From [Flexibacter] sp. ATCC 35208 (lineage in GTDB: Bacteria; Bacteroidota; Bacteroidia; Chitinophagales; Chitinophagaceae), in assembly GCF_001975825.1 (NCBI RefSeq), contig NZ_MTKN01000047.1, positions 1-64,000 of the forward strand: a stretch of DNA of 64,000 nt, in the 5' to 3' direction. Under the pieces are notes generated by a model. It was given only the letters and a program-made list of their open reading frames with translations. It was not told where the DNA came from and did no database searches. Position numbers and translations under genes: made by a program. How positions within the stretch are numbered: the first letter of the stretch is position 1; the number at the start of each line of letters is the position of its first letter. Of this stretch, positions 44,388 to 54,298 are shown piece after piece.

Positions 44388-45843
44388 AGCCCCCTAATTT
44401 ACTGTTTTTTTTACCGTATCCAAAGTATACGATAAAACCTAACAGCAACCATACAATGAGGCGGATCCACGTATCCAGTGGCAGGGAAAACATCATTACC
44501 AGACAGGTCAAAATTCCTAACACCGGCACTACCGGCACCCATGGTGTTTTGAATGCACGGGGAATATCCGGTTGCTTTTTGCGGAGAATAAGGATACCTA
44601 AGCAGACCATTACAAACGCCAGCAATGTACCGATGCTACACATCTCTCCTACTACTGAAATAGGTACCAGACCTGCAAAGAGACTGATGAAGATACAGAG
44701 TACGATATTAGATTTGAATGGTGTGGCAAAACGCTGATGCAGCTGCGCAAATACGGGTGGCAATAACCCGTCTTTACTCATGGAATAAAATACCCTGGAT
44801 TGTCCCAGCAGGTCTACCAGTATCACGGAAGTATATCCTATGAGGATGGCGCCGATCACTGCCAGGAACAAACCTTTATAAGGTGTATGTGCGATGGCCA
44901 CTGCAACGGGTGCAGGGTTGTCTTTAAACTCTGTGTAATGCGCCATACCTGTCATCACGTAACCAAACAATACAAACAGTATGGTACATATGATGAGGGA
45001 ACCTAAGATCCCTATCGGCATATTCTTTTTTGGATTGCGGGTTTCCTGCGCCATGGTGGCGACGATGTCGAAACCAATGAATACAAAGAATACTACGCCC
45101 GCACCTCTCAGAATACCGCTCCAGCCAAAGGAACCAAATTCGCCGGTGTTCGCAGGGATGAATGGGTGATAGTTTTCAGGATGAATGTATTTCCATCCCA
45201 ATGCAATGAATACCAGTACCACTCCTACTTTCAGTGCTACTACGATCGCATTGAACAATGCCGAACTTTTAGTACCGCGTATGATAATAGAAGTAATGGC
45301 TACAATGATCAATACAGCTGGCAGATTGATAAACCCATGTACGAATGTATGATCTGCCAGTTCTATTTTTTCAAATGGAGACGCGACCAGCTGAGGAGGT
45401 ATATGAATATTGTAAGTGCCGAGAAACTTGACAAGATAACGTGACCAGCTGATGGCTACAGTAGAGGCGCCTACTGAATATTCCAGGACCAGGTCCCAGC
45501 CTATGATCCATGCCCACAGTTCACCGAGTGTAGCATAAGCGTATGTATACGCACTGCCTGCTACGGGTACCATGCTGGCCATTTCTGCGTAGCAGAGTGC
45601 GCTGAAAGCACAGCCTACGGCCGCCAGTATAAATGATAAAATAACAGCAGGACCAGCGTTATTCGCAGCTGCAATACCAGTGAGGGAAAAGAGCCCTGCA
45701 CCGATGATCACGCCAATACCGATGGCAATGAGATTGAAACCTCCGAGACTACGTTTTAATGTATTACTGCCACTTTGAGCAGCTTCCTGTTGCAGGCTTG
45801 CAATTGATTTTCTTATCACAGGTATGATTTGGATTGGGTGCAA
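44359..45843 (-). CDS. APC family amino-acid permease (cationic type)
   Basis: A 494-residue amino-acid transporter with 12 or more membrane helices. The start of helix 1, GVIIGAGLFSLTGIAAANNA, and the repeated GAxCxFxALCYAEMASMVPVAGSAYTY match the cationic amino-acid transporter / YfnA-type group. The C-terminal part has the extra helices of this branch (about 14 in all). A predicted uptake permease; substrate not fixed. The following gene overlaps its 3' end by 29 bases. The upstream region 45844-46237 carries a VOC-like remnant but no other gene. Confidence 0.9.
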   Translation of the reverse strand: MHPIQIIPVIRKSIASLQQEAAQSGSNTLKRSLGGFNLIAIGIGVIIGAGLFSLTGIAAANNAGPAVILSFILAAVGCAFSALCYAEMASMVPVAGSAYTYAYATLGELWAWIIGWDLVLEYSVGASTVAISWSRYLVKFLGTYNIHIPPQLVASPFEKIELADHTFVHGFINLPAVLIIVAITSIIIRGTKSSALFNAIVVALKVGVVLVFIALGWKYIHPENYHPFIPANTGEFGSFGWSGILRGAGVVFFVFIGFDIVATMAQETRNPKKNMPIGILGSLIICTILFVLFGYVMTGMAHYTEFKDNPAPVAVAIAHTPYKGLFLAVIGAILIGYTSVILVDLLGQSRVFYSMSKDGLLPPVFAQLHQRFATPFKSNIVLCIFISLFAGLVPISVVGEMCSIGTLLAFVMVCLGILILRKKQPDIPRAFKTPWVPVVPVLGILTCLVMMFSLPLDTWIRLIVWLLLGFIVYFGYGKKNSKLGGYAKTQKNAQ

Positions 45844-46086
45844 AGGTAAGGGATTGAGATTACTCTACAAAACAACTAGACTTAATACCATCCCACGATC
45901 GTATTTGCCGTCTATAAAGTTTCCGCATTCTTTAACATCGCATTAACCGATGGTAACTTGGCTGAGTTGTAACTTAGCCGGACTATAAAATTATTATTTC
46001 ATAGGTATAGGGATATCAGACAGCTGCTCTTTTAAGGGTGGCTTTTATTTTTTTAAACCATTGTTGATTTTAAATGTTACATCATT

Positions 46087-46161
46087 ATGGCTCCACTCAA
46101 TCCTTATCTCAATTTCAACGACTCCTGCAAAGTATGGCATCCACTGGATGGTGAACTATGA
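46087..46161 (+). pseudogene. Remnant of a PhnB-like VOC protein
   Basis: Twenty-four codons starting MAPLNPYLNFNDSC, then KVWHPLDGEL and a stop. The first ten residues match the usual N-terminus of PhnB/VOC (glyoxalase-fold) proteins, NPYLNFNGNxxEAxxFY; the rest seems to have lost the following helix, as the end LDGEL recalls the FGGE segment about 13 residues later. A decayed, internally deleted gene. Confidence 0.5.
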
Positions 46162-46237
46162 TTATAAATAACAAAGATACTGCGGTGCGGCATAGTTTGG
46201 CATTCATTATGTTCACTATATCCCAAAAGGTAATATT

Positions 46238-47284
46238 ATGAAAAGCGTTAAACTGGCCTTCTATGCCCGCCTGGCCCTGATCTTACATGCGCTTATCCTG
46301 TCCATGCTAATTATGCATCTTGGCAAGACGGTGATTATTCCACTGTTCTTTGCCTTGCTGATCTCCTTTGCTCTACTGCCTGTATGCCGGCAACTGGAAA
46401 AATGGGGATTGCATCGTGGTATTGCGGCCGCTATTTCAGTACTGCTATTTGTGGTACTGATCGGTTCTTTTATAGATGTGCTGAGTCACCAGGTGGTAAA
46501 CTTCACCCATAATCTGCCTGAACTGCAAAAGCGGTTTACGGAAAGTCTGACAGACGTCAGAGCCTGGCTTTTTAATACCTATCATATCGATTATCAACAG
46601 CAAACAGACTATTTGAAGCGCTCTACCAGCGGTCTGCAGTCTACGGCTATGAGTTCACTGGGAGCCACCTTTATTGGGGTAGCAGAGGTCTTTATCCTCT
46701 TTATCTTCTTCCTCATCTTTACTTTCTTCATGCTATACCACCGCCGGTTGCTCAAGCGCTTTGTGGTAGCCCTCTTTCCAAAAGAAGAACTGCCCAAGGT
46801 AGAGGAAGTACTGGTAAGTGCCCGCAGCATGATCAACCGATATATTATCGGGCTGCTGACTGAAATGTTTATCCTGATCATCTTATTGCTTTCTACCCTG
46901 GCCATATTAGGGATCAAATATGCCCTGCTGATCAGTGTAATGGCAGCACTGTTGAACGTAATACCCTATCTGGGTATTTATACAGCGATGGCCATCAGCA
47001 TGTTCATCACTTTTGCCAATGGGGAACCTTCACAGGCGTTAACTGTTGGTATTGTTTTTATCGTGGCGCATTTCCTGGATGCAAATGTTATTCTGCCCCG
47101 TGTGGTAGGTGGTAATGTAAAGCTCAATCCCCTCATCACTATTATCGCCGTACTCACCGGCAAGCTGATTTGGGGCATACCGGGTATGTTCCTGTTTATA
47201 CCCCTGGCGGCCATTATCCGGATTATCAGTGAAAAGGTGGAATCATTGCAACCATGGGCAATTTTGATGGGAGAGGAAAAATAA
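46238..47284 (+). CDS. AI-2E family transporter (TqsA/PerM-like)
   Basis: A 348-residue inner-membrane protein with about eight helices of the AI-2E transporter family. Typical features: the first hairpin (ALILSMLIMHLGKTVIIPLF FALLIS in parts), a large central loop (residues about 85-150), the motif INRYIIGLLTEMFILIILLL, NVIPYLGIYTAMAIS and the C-terminal VVGGNVKLNPLITIIAVLTG with PGMFLFIPLAAI. Members include exporters of autoinducer-2 and Na+/H+ antiporters; which applies here is open. Confidence 0.9.
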   Translation: MKSVKLAFYARLALILHALILSMLIMHLGKTVIIPLFFALLISFALLPVCRQLEKWGLHRGIAAAISVLLFVVLIGSFIDVLSHQVVNFTHNLPELQKRFTESLTDVRAWLFNTYHIDYQQQTDYLKRSTSGLQSTAMSSLGATFIGVAEVFILFIFFLIFTFFMLYHRRLLKRFVVALFPKEELPKVEEVLVSARSMINRYIIGLLTEMFILIILLLSTLAILGIKYALLISVMAALLNVIPYLGIYTAMAISMFITFANGEPSQALTVGIVFIVAHFLDANVILPRVVGGNVKLNPLITIIAVLTGKLIWGIPGMFLFIPLAAIIRIISEKVESLQPWAILMGEEK

Positions 47285-47352
47285 TTTGGGGGCTACTGAC
47301 ATACTGTTGTCACCTGCCCTTTTTTACTTTGTGATAACAAAACAAACCTCAC

Positions 47353-47847
47353 ATGAAAGAAATGACCACCACTGTAGCTACGGAAACATTTATGACCCCG
47401 GCTCAACTGCTGAAACACTGGCAGTTGCACCGTAACCTGACCCGTAAAACGATCAATGCATTCCCGGAAGATAAACTCTTTAGTTATTCTGTAGGTGGCA
47501 TGCGTCCTTTTGCTGAACTGGCAATGGAATTCATAGGTATGGCCGTACCTACCCTGACAGGGATTATCACTGAAAAATGGGAAAAATTCAAGCATGATGA
47601 AGCTCCTGATACCAAACAGGCATTGCTGGAATTGTGGGATGAGCAGACGGAAATTATTGACACCTTATGGCCAAAAATTTCTGCTGAAAGATTCAATGAT
47701 GTTGTATTAGCCTTCGGTCAATGGGAAATGCCGGTATACCTGTTGGTAATGTATGTGGTTGATAATGAAATACATCATCGCGCTCAAGGCTATGTGTACC
47801 TGCGTTCACTGGGTATTGAACCACCTTTCTTCTGGGACAGAGAGTAG
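47353..47847 (+). CDS. DinB family protein
   Basis: A 164-residue four-helix-bundle protein of the DinB/DfsB superfamily. Metal-binding histidines are not fully clear: the first helix (LLKHWQLHRNLTRKTINAFP) and the VDNEIHHRAQGYVYLRSLGI C-terminal motif are those of the family. Family members include thiol transferases (bacillithiol, mycothiol) and stress proteins; the specific role here is unknown. It has its own terminator, which overlaps the convergent AraC fragment. Confidence 0.85.
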   Translation: MKEMTTTVATETFMTPAQLLKHWQLHRNLTRKTINAFPEDKLFSYSVGGMRPFAELAMEFIGMAVPTLTGIITEKWEKFKHDEAPDTKQALLELWDEQTEIIDTLWPKISAERFNDVVLAFGQWEMPVYLLVMYVVDNEIHHRAQGYVYLRSLGIEPPFFWDRE

Positions 47848-48234
47848 TAGTATACCCCCCATTCTAAAATCTGATAAGAAGCGCCTGCTGTATAGCAGGG
47901 GCTTTTTTATTGAAAATAGTTTGAGATACACCTCATCCAGCTCCTGCCATTCGAAGGACTTAAAATGCCCCGGATTGGTGAAGTAAATGGTACCCGGCTG
48001 GGTAGTGTATATCTGCTCATCTGTTGTATAACGGCCCGTTCCACTCTTTACAAATACGAAAGAGAAGAAATTGACACGGTATACAATAGAAGTATAGGGC
48101 AATACCGGATGTATGTCCCTGATATTATGAATCGTAAAGTCGGTTTGATCATCAATAAGATCGGTGGGCAAATCCTGAAAAAGGTATTGTTCTTTTAAGG
48201 AGTTAAAAACATGCCTTTCTATATCCTTTTTCAT
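47806..48234 (-). pseudogene. AraC-family N-terminal cupin fragment
   Basis: A 142-residue frame whose first 108 or so residues are an AraC-type ligand-binding domain (FFSFVFVKSGTGRYTTDEQI, TIYFTNPGHFKSFEWQELDE). The DNA-binding half is missing. After the fragment, the frame runs through the DinB terminator hairpin and into antisense of the DinB gene (42-base overlap), ending in unrelated sequence. It looks like a truncated regulator, possibly dead, though a solitary cupin cannot be excluded. Confidence 0.65.
47879..47908 (+). terminator. DinB terminator
   Basis: AAGCGCCTGCT and AGCAGGGGCTT form an 11-base stem with one mismatch and a GTAT loop, followed by TTTTTATT, 32 bases after the DinB stop. 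Confidence 0.75.
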
Positions 48235-48244
48235 GGGTTGCGAT

Positions 48245-48826
48245 TTAGTCCACGTAGCTCACGATATAAGCATCCTGCTCCTTTGCCTTTTCATAGATAG
48301 CTTTCAGCGCCATCAATTCTGTAGCCATATGCTGGGCATTGAATGTTACGCCTTCTTTTTCATCGTCTGTCCATACCTGGCCAGGTTCTATGTCATGTTC
48401 ATTCAGCTCTGCATGGTCAAACAGCGCGATAATGTTGCCTGGTTCGATAGCTGACAGCAGGTCTGCAATCTCTACCACGGTAGCCGGATCATTGAAATAT
48501 AACGGTTGCCTGTCGAAGTCAAAATCGTCAGGGAGTTCGTCGATATCGATATTTTCAAAGTCGATCTCCTCTCCTACATATGCTTCAGGGTAAAAGATCT
48601 GCCTTACGATAGAGATGTCCTCAGGTCTGCTACCTTTGGAAATCAAAAATAATAATCCTTCGAAGGATTTCTCAAAAGTTGTTTTTTCCCTGGCTATGTT
48701 GGCCACTGGGTATTCAGGATCGTCTCCTATTTTGGAAAATTCGTTCCTGTCTACGAGAAATAGTGTAGCACTTTGTCCCATAAGAGCGTTTAAAGATTCC
48801 GCAAATTTATTTGAAGATATTAACAT
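48245..48826 (-). CDS. DUF1877 (YfbM-like) family protein
   Basis: A 193-residue cytoplasmic protein. The C-terminal two thirds match YfbM/DUF1877 proteins: SFEGLLFLISKG near residue 56, YFNDPATVVEIADLLSAIEP near 108, FDHAELNEHDIEP near 136 and a final helix ending in AYIVSYVD. A run rich in acidic residues (EIDFENIDIDELPDDFDFD) lies near 86-104. The function of the family is unknown. It lies 10 bases before the start of the AraC fragment in the same direction. Confidence 0.8.
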   Translation of the reverse strand: MLISSNKFAESLNALMGQSATLFLVDRNEFSKIGDDPEYPVANIAREKTTFEKSFEGLLFLISKGSRPEDISIVRQIFYPEAYVGEEIDFENIDIDELPDDFDFDRQPLYFNDPATVVEIADLLSAIEPGNIIALFDHAELNEHDIEPGQVWTDDEKEGVTFNAQHMATELMALKAIYEKAKEQDAYIVSYVD

Positions 48827-48889
48827 CTGCCAAAAAAAGCAAAAAAGGATATTTGAGTGGGGGGTTTTATGCTTTTTGTGGGCTTAACC

Positions 48890-48930
48890 AAAGACAATCG
48901 CTTCTGCCTTGGGCAGAAGCGATTGTCTTT
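48890..48930 (-). terminator. Bidirectional terminator
   Basis: A perfect 19-base stem (48890-48908 with 48912-48930), AAAGACAATCGCTTCTGCC and its complement, with a 3-base loop, downstream of the fucosidase gene in its direction of transcription. Confidence 0.8.
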
Positions 48931-48988
48931 AGAAGGTGGGCCTGCGGCCGGTTAAGAAGATCCGGCATCATTCGAAAGCAAGCCAGCA

Positions 48989-50914
48989 CTATTTTATTAT
49001 GCCTATTTCGGCGATGCCTACATATTGTTTGCCATCTTTAGCTGGCAGTACATGTAAAGGCTCAAACCGGAAGTATCTTGCGGTGACTGGTTTTTCCAGG
49101 TCAATCCTTTGTTCGATCGGGTTAGCTTTAATATTAGAGAACTCCCCTTCTTTCTGCAATTCCCAGGTCTTACCATCCTCACTGGTGTAGATCTTATACT
49201 TGTCTACCAGGCCTTTATCTTTTAACGGCAGGTAGTTAAAGCCGATCATCTTCAGTGGAAACTGCATATCTACGATCACGCCTTTAGGAGCAATCTTCTT
49301 AAAGGTAGACATTTCCATCTGTACAGCACTCGTTGCATCCCCGTCAATAGCGGCAGAGAACTTCGTATTCGGCGATTTCCATTGTGTTTTATCGACAATG
49401 GTATTTTTGTTTGTAGTGGCTACCTTTACCTCAGGGGCTTTGAACAGGGCTACATCACTGAGACAGATACTCGCAGCACCCTTTGTGATACGGATCCTTA
49501 CCTTATCGGTCGTTACCGTACGCTCACTACGGATCAGGCGGCAATAACCAATTGCTGTACCTTTCTTCAGTTCTGTCCACTGGTTATTTTCCCAAACATC
49601 TACTGCCCAGTCGTCTATACGCTGACCTAATTTAATATTCTCACGGAGACGGATGACGTTGAATGTTTTTGTACCTGCCAGGTTCAGTACCAGCTCACCG
49701 GTGTTCACACCATCTTTAGTACCCCAGTAGGTGTATGGATCATTATCCAGTACATTCTCAGCAGCATATGCCTTATCCTCGCTTCTTACATCGCTGGCCT
49801 GCACTGTTGCGCCTGCCGCGAAGTTCACCTTGTACATTTCTTTGATGATATCGCCAAAGCCTTTCAGCGAAGCAACGTCAATTTCATTTACCAGACCTCG
49901 TTGATCAGGAGGTACGTTCAGCAACATGGTAGTACCATGACCTACTGAAGCGAAGTAATGGTTCAGCAGATCCTCCGGTGTTTTCACTTTGCCATCCTCA
50001 GTAGCATGGTAAAACCATCCTGGCCGGATGGAGAAGTTTGTTTCTGCCGGCATCCATTGTTTACCATTCCGGGTACCATTCAGCCCCAGTTCATACAATA
50101 CCTGTCCCGGTGATGCCACCGCTGAATCCTTATCACCGATGGGGGTGTAAGTAGCCCAGCAAGGGTCGCCGGAGAAACCGGTTTCGGTACCTACCCAGCG
50201 TACATCCGGTCCTACATCGCTCATGATCACTGCATTTGGCTGCTGCTCTTTTTCCTGTCTCCAGGTTTCAGGCCAGTTATAATAAGTGTAACGATCGATC
50301 TTTACTTCTTTACGTGCACCACCATAATAACCATCGCCACCATTTGCGCCATCATGCCAGATCTCGAATACCGGACCATAGTTGGTCAGCAATTCTTTCA
50401 TCTGTGCGCGATAGATGCGTACATACTCCTGAGTGCCGTAAGCAGCATTGTTCCTGTCCCATGGAGAGAGGTATACGCCAAATTTGATCCCCTGTTTTTT
50501 ACAGGCATCTGCAAATTCTTTTACCATATCGCCCTGGCCATTCTTCCATGGGCTTTTGGTAATGTTGTGAAAAGTGGTTTTGGTTGGCCAGAGGCAAAAA
50601 CCATCGTGGTGCTTACAGGTCAGGATCAAACCTGTCAGTCCTGCGGCCTTAATGCTCGATACGATCTGATCGGCATCGAAGTTGGTAGGATTAAATATTT
50701 TCTCATCTTCGTCGCCATACCCCCATTCCTTGTTAGTGAAAGTATTCACAGTGAAATGTACAAACGCGTACATATCCATAGCCTGCCATTCCACCTGTGG
50801 TGCGGAAGGCAATACGCCGTAAGGTGCAGGTGCACTTACCTGTGCGTTGCTACAGCTGGGCCCGAGCATCAGCATGGCAAATGCCAGACTTGTGCCGCCT
50901 ATAAATTTCTTCAT
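48989..50914 (-). CDS. Alpha-L-fucosidase, GH29, with C-terminal discoidin-like domains
   Basis: A 641-residue exported glycoside hydrolase. The N-terminus is a signal sequence that could be a lipobox type (LMLGPSCSNAQ). The catalytic (beta/alpha)8 domain spans about 35-360, with the motif CKHHDGFCLWPTKTT near 100 and the nucleophile aspartate in VFEIWHDGANGG near 195. Two F5/8 type C (discoidin-like) modules follow: about 375-495 (AYAAENVLDNDPYTYWGTKD) and 515-641 (KFSAAIDGDATSAVQM). It cleaves terminal alpha-L-fucose from glycans. It may act with the TonB receptor upstream, though they need not form an operon. Confidence 0.93.
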   Translation of the reverse strand: MKKFIGGTSLAFAMLMLGPSCSNAQVSAPAPYGVLPSAPQVEWQAMDMYAFVHFTVNTFTNKEWGYGDEDEKIFNPTNFDADQIVSSIKAAGLTGLILTCKHHDGFCLWPTKTTFHNITKSPWKNGQGDMVKEFADACKKQGIKFGVYLSPWDRNNAAYGTQEYVRIYRAQMKELLTNYGPVFEIWHDGANGGDGYYGGARKEVKIDRYTYYNWPETWRQEKEQQPNAVIMSDVGPDVRWVGTETGFSGDPCWATYTPIGDKDSAVASPGQVLYELGLNGTRNGKQWMPAETNFSIRPGWFYHATEDGKVKTPEDLLNHYFASVGHGTTMLLNVPPDQRGLVNEIDVASLKGFGDIIKEMYKVNFAAGATVQASDVRSEDKAYAAENVLDNDPYTYWGTKDGVNTGELVLNLAGTKTFNVIRLRENIKLGQRIDDWAVDVWENNQWTELKKGTAIGYCRLIRSERTVTTDKVRIRITKGAASICLSDVALFKAPEVKVATTNKNTIVDKTQWKSPNTKFSAAIDGDATSAVQMEMSTFKKIAPKGVIVDMQFPLKMIGFNYLPLKDKGLVDKYKIYTSEDGKTWELQKEGEFSNIKANPIEQRIDLEKPVTARYFRFEPLHVLPAKDGKQYVGIAEIGIIK

Positions 50915-51014
50915 GTAGTATTGTGTTTTTTGTTAGACCTGTGTTCACATGAGCTATAAAAATAGGTCGTTTTATCAAGGAATGGAACTATACGGAAAAT
51001 AGTATTACCTATAC

Positions 51015-51052
51015 TCAAAATAATATGAGGGCCCGCATATGCAGGCCCTCAT
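51015..51052 (-). terminator. Terminator of TonB receptor gene
   Basis: ATGAGGGCC (51025-51033) pairs with GGCCCTCAT (51044-51052), followed leftward by ATTATTTT, 22 bases after the stop codon. Confidence 0.75.
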
Positions 51053-51073
51053 TACAATTCAAATCCTTATCAG

Positions 51074-54000
51074 TTAAAAGATATATCTCAGCCCCAGCTG
51101 CATCTGCCATCTGGATGGCAGGTCAGGACTGGTGGTAAAGGTCTGTGTTTGTCCGGGGTCAAACTGGTAAATTGCCTTGCCATCGGTATCCTTGCCGGTA
51201 TAGGCCAATGGCTGGTAGTAACCTGTAGTACTGGCGTATTTACGCAATCCCCATTTACTGCTGATCAGGTTTCCGAGGTTCACGATGTCCAGACTCACCT
51301 GAATGGTGCTGGTATGATCTTTCCCTTTAAAGTTGAAATCCTGTAACAAACGCAGGTCCAGCTGACTAAACCAGGGCGTGGTACCATCATATTTTCCGGT
51401 ATACTGACCTCTGTGTGAACTAAGGTATTTATCCTGCTGGATAAATCTTTCCAATGCTGCTCCCTGCGCTGCCGCATCCTGCACCGTACCATTTGCATCT
51501 GTCAATGTTGCAAAATTCATTTTGCTGATCTCTGACTGCGTAGGCACATACAGGAGGTCGTTTGCTGCAGAACCATCATTGTTTACATCGCCACCATATA
51601 CATAGGAGTAGCGGTTGCCGCTTGTCCAGTTGCTAAAGAAGGAAATGGTGGTTGCATATTTTCCTTTGCTGTATTCAAACTTCTTGATTCCTGCCAATGT
51701 GATACGGTGGGTGTTACCATATAGGGAGTTCGATTCTCTCGCCTTGTTTGCATTGCCCAATACCGGGTTACGGTCAAATGCATCGCCGGAAATCTCTGCG
51801 GAGATTGAGCTTGCATCTTTTGCAATCAGATAGTTATATCCTAACATGAGGAAATAACCTTCGCCAAATGTTTGCTGCGCCTGGAAAGAAGCATTGAATG
51901 AATAACCGATCTTTGTATTGGTAAACACATAGGTAGCTGTATTGCCTTTATCACTTGCCTGGTATACTTCGCGTGTATCGCCTGTGCCTGAGTTCAACAC
52001 ACCAGTTGGGGTACCCAGACCATAATCTCTTACCATCATAGAGTTCAGGTCTTTTGAATAAGCCAGGTCACCTGTCAGGATCGTACCGATTGGTAATTTA
52101 TAATCCAACCCGATATTAGAACGCCAGATCTGTGGCCACTTAAAGTTGCGCGCTGTCACATCATAATAACCGGTGAAAGGATTACCAATCTGGTTACCCA
52201 CCCATACAAAGGGGAAACGGCCGGTAAACAAACCGGTACCACCACGTAACTGTACGGTTTTATCACCATTGATGTCCCAGTTGAAACCTACTCTTGGAGA
52301 GACTAAGACCTTACCGCTGGGCATGCGGGTATTATCAATTGTCTGACCGGGACCATTCTTTACGGGGTTCCCGTTTTCATCAAATAATGTGAGATCATCT
52401 GTATTCGCCACTGTGGGAGAACCTTCTACAAATGTACCTGCGAAGGTGCCATCTGCATTGACGTTAGGGCTCTTATAGCTTGCTTTGGACGGATAATACA
52501 ATGCCTTGTCAAAGCGTACACCATAGGTTAATTTGAAGTTGGATACCGGGTTCCATTCATCCTGTGCATAAGCAGAAGCCTGCCCTACAGTGAGGTAATA
52601 CCAGGTCCACTGATCAGCAGCTGCGCGGTTCTTTGCATAAGATACATTTGCATCGTACCCGCCAGCAGCAGCAGAGGTGAGGAAGTCATTGATGTCTACC
52701 CCTGAGAAGAGGGTATATCCAAACCCTGTCAGGTTGAAAGAGTTCCCAAATTTGAACTGCTCGTACGAACCACCAATGGTGATGGTATGCTTAGGCAGAA
52801 TGATGTTGAAGTTATCTGTCAGCTGTAGTGCATCCTGGTTCAGTACATTATTAATTGAGAATGGCTCATACCCTGCTACGATATAAGGCACGCCATACTT
52901 CGTAATATTCAAAGCAGGGAAAGGGGTTGAGAATGGATTACGGTTATCTCTGAAGATGGTATAAACTGCCCTGAATTTATTGGCGTAGGTATCATTGAAG
53001 TTCGACTTCAATTCCAGTCCGAATGAGTGCAGTTTATTGACCATTTCATATCCTGAATTTCTAAATTGCAGGGTAATGGCATCTGGTCCGCGACGGTTGA
53101 TGGCATTGGGGTGAGCCGTTTTTTCCTGGGAACCATCCAGGCCATTATAAGTAAATGCCAGTGAATGTTTATTATTGATCACCCAGTCAATTTTTGCCAG
53201 CCATTTATAGTTGCTTCGTTTCAGGTTATAATGTTCGTAAGGTCCTGTGTTATAACCATACTTTGAACTCAGCAGGTCACTCACCGCCTGCAGGTCAGAT
53301 GCCAGTACGCGGGAAGTGGTGATGTCGCCGGCATTATCCGCAGTTTGTGCTACATATGCACTGGCTTCATCCTTGCGCTGTTCGGATTCGAAGTTGACGA
53401 AATAAAACAGTTTGTTCTTTTTGATAGCTCCACCTAATGAAAACCCTGCCTGAAAGGATTCCAGTGTAGGCACAGAAAATTTCTGTCCGTCTATTTTGTT
53501 GCCGGACAATGCATCATTACGATAGAAAGCGTAGACGGTACCACTAAATTTGTTGCTACCGCTTTTGGTCACTGTGTTTACACCAGCGCCGGTAAACCCT
53601 GACTGGGTTACATCATAAGGTGCGATGTTGATCTGGATCTGATCGATCGCATCGATAGAAATGGGCGTGGCATTGGTTTGCCCGCCGGGAGTAGGTGCAT
53701 CCAGACCGAAAGGGTTATTGAACACCGCTCCATCCAGGGAGAAGTTGTTGTACTGCCCGTTCCTGCCTGCAAAGGAAATTCCGTTGTAAGTAGGAGAAGC
53801 AGATGGTGTAAGGCGCAGGTAGTCGTCTGCCGAACGGGAAATGGTAGGCAGCTGACGGATCTGGATGCTGGAAATATTTGTAGATGCACCCGTGCGCTGG
53901 TCATTAAAAATGGTAGAGCGACCACTCACTACAACTTCGCTGAGGGTACCTGCGGCTTCAGAAAGACGCAGATCCAGTGAGGTCGTTTGACCCAGGTTCA

Positions 54001-54298
54001 GGAAAACCCCGGAAGCAGTTTTAGTCGCGTAACCGGTAAAAGACACTACTACGGTGTAAGGACCTCCCACACGGAGGTTGGGCACAAGAAAACTTCCATC
54101 TGATTTGGTAATCAATCCTTTGTTGATACCTGCGTCTGACCATGTTACCTGTACTGTAGCACCGGGTAAAGCCTCCCCGGCCTCGGTTTTTACTACACCA
54201 CTCAGGCTGGCTGTCGTTACCTGGGCAAACACACTACTTAACGAAATACAGGCAATTAATAAGCTCAAAAGGAGCTTGTGGCGATTTGGTTGATACAT
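51074..54298 (-). CDS. TonB-dependent receptor with carboxypeptidase-like N-terminal domain
   Basis: A receptor of 1074 residues. The frame is open from 54418, but the ATG at 54298 gives the signal peptide (KLLLSLLIACISLSSVFAQ). A CarboxypepD_reg-like domain follows (VTTASLSGVVKTEAGEALPG), then the plug (SEVVVSGRSTIFNDQRTGAS near residue 120) and a large OmpA-like barrel ending in MQLGLRYIF. It belongs to the large Cna-B-type TonB receptors of Bacteroidota, whose substrates are mostly peptides, glycans or metal complexes. No SusD partner is adjacent, so it is not a SusC/D pair. Confidence 0.88.
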   Translation of the reverse strand: MYQPNRHKLLLSLLIACISLSSVFAQVTTASLSGVVKTEAGEALPGATVQVTWSDAGINKGLITKSDGSFLVPNLRVGGPYTVVVSFTGYATKTASGVFLNLGQTTSLDLRLSEAAGTLSEVVVSGRSTIFNDQRTGASTNISSIQIRQLPTISRSADDYLRLTPSASPTYNGISFAGRNGQYNNFSLDGAVFNNPFGLDAPTPGGQTNATPISIDAIDQIQINIAPYDVTQSGFTGAGVNTVTKSGSNKFSGTVYAFYRNDALSGNKIDGQKFSVPTLESFQAGFSLGGAIKKNKLFYFVNFESEQRKDEASAYVAQTADNAGDITTSRVLASDLQAVSDLLSSKYGYNTGPYEHYNLKRSNYKWLAKIDWVINNKHSLAFTYNGLDGSQEKTAHPNAINRRGPDAITLQFRNSGYEMVNKLHSFGLELKSNFNDTYANKFRAVYTIFRDNRNPFSTPFPALNITKYGVPYIVAGYEPFSINNVLNQDALQLTDNFNIILPKHTITIGGSYEQFKFGNSFNLTGFGYTLFSGVDINDFLTSAAAGGYDANVSYAKNRAAADQWTWYYLTVGQASAYAQDEWNPVSNFKLTYGVRFDKALYYPSKASYKSPNVNADGTFAGTFVEGSPTVANTDDLTLFDENGNPVKNGPGQTIDNTRMPSGKVLVSPRVGFNWDINGDKTVQLRGGTGLFTGRFPFVWVGNQIGNPFTGYYDVTARNFKWPQIWRSNIGLDYKLPIGTILTGDLAYSKDLNSMMVRDYGLGTPTGVLNSGTGDTREVYQASDKGNTATYVFTNTKIGYSFNASFQAQQTFGEGYFLMLGYNYLIAKDASSISAEISGDAFDRNPVLGNANKARESNSLYGNTHRITLAGIKKFEYSKGKYATTISFFSNWTSGNRYSYVYGGDVNNDGSAANDLLYVPTQSEISKMNFATLTDANGTVQDAAAQGAALERFIQQDKYLSSHRGQYTGKYDGTTPWFSQLDLRLLQDFNFKGKDHTSTIQVSLDIVNLGNLISSKWGLRKYASTTGYYQPLAYTGKDTDGKAIYQFDPGQTQTFTTSPDLPSRWQMQLGLRYIF

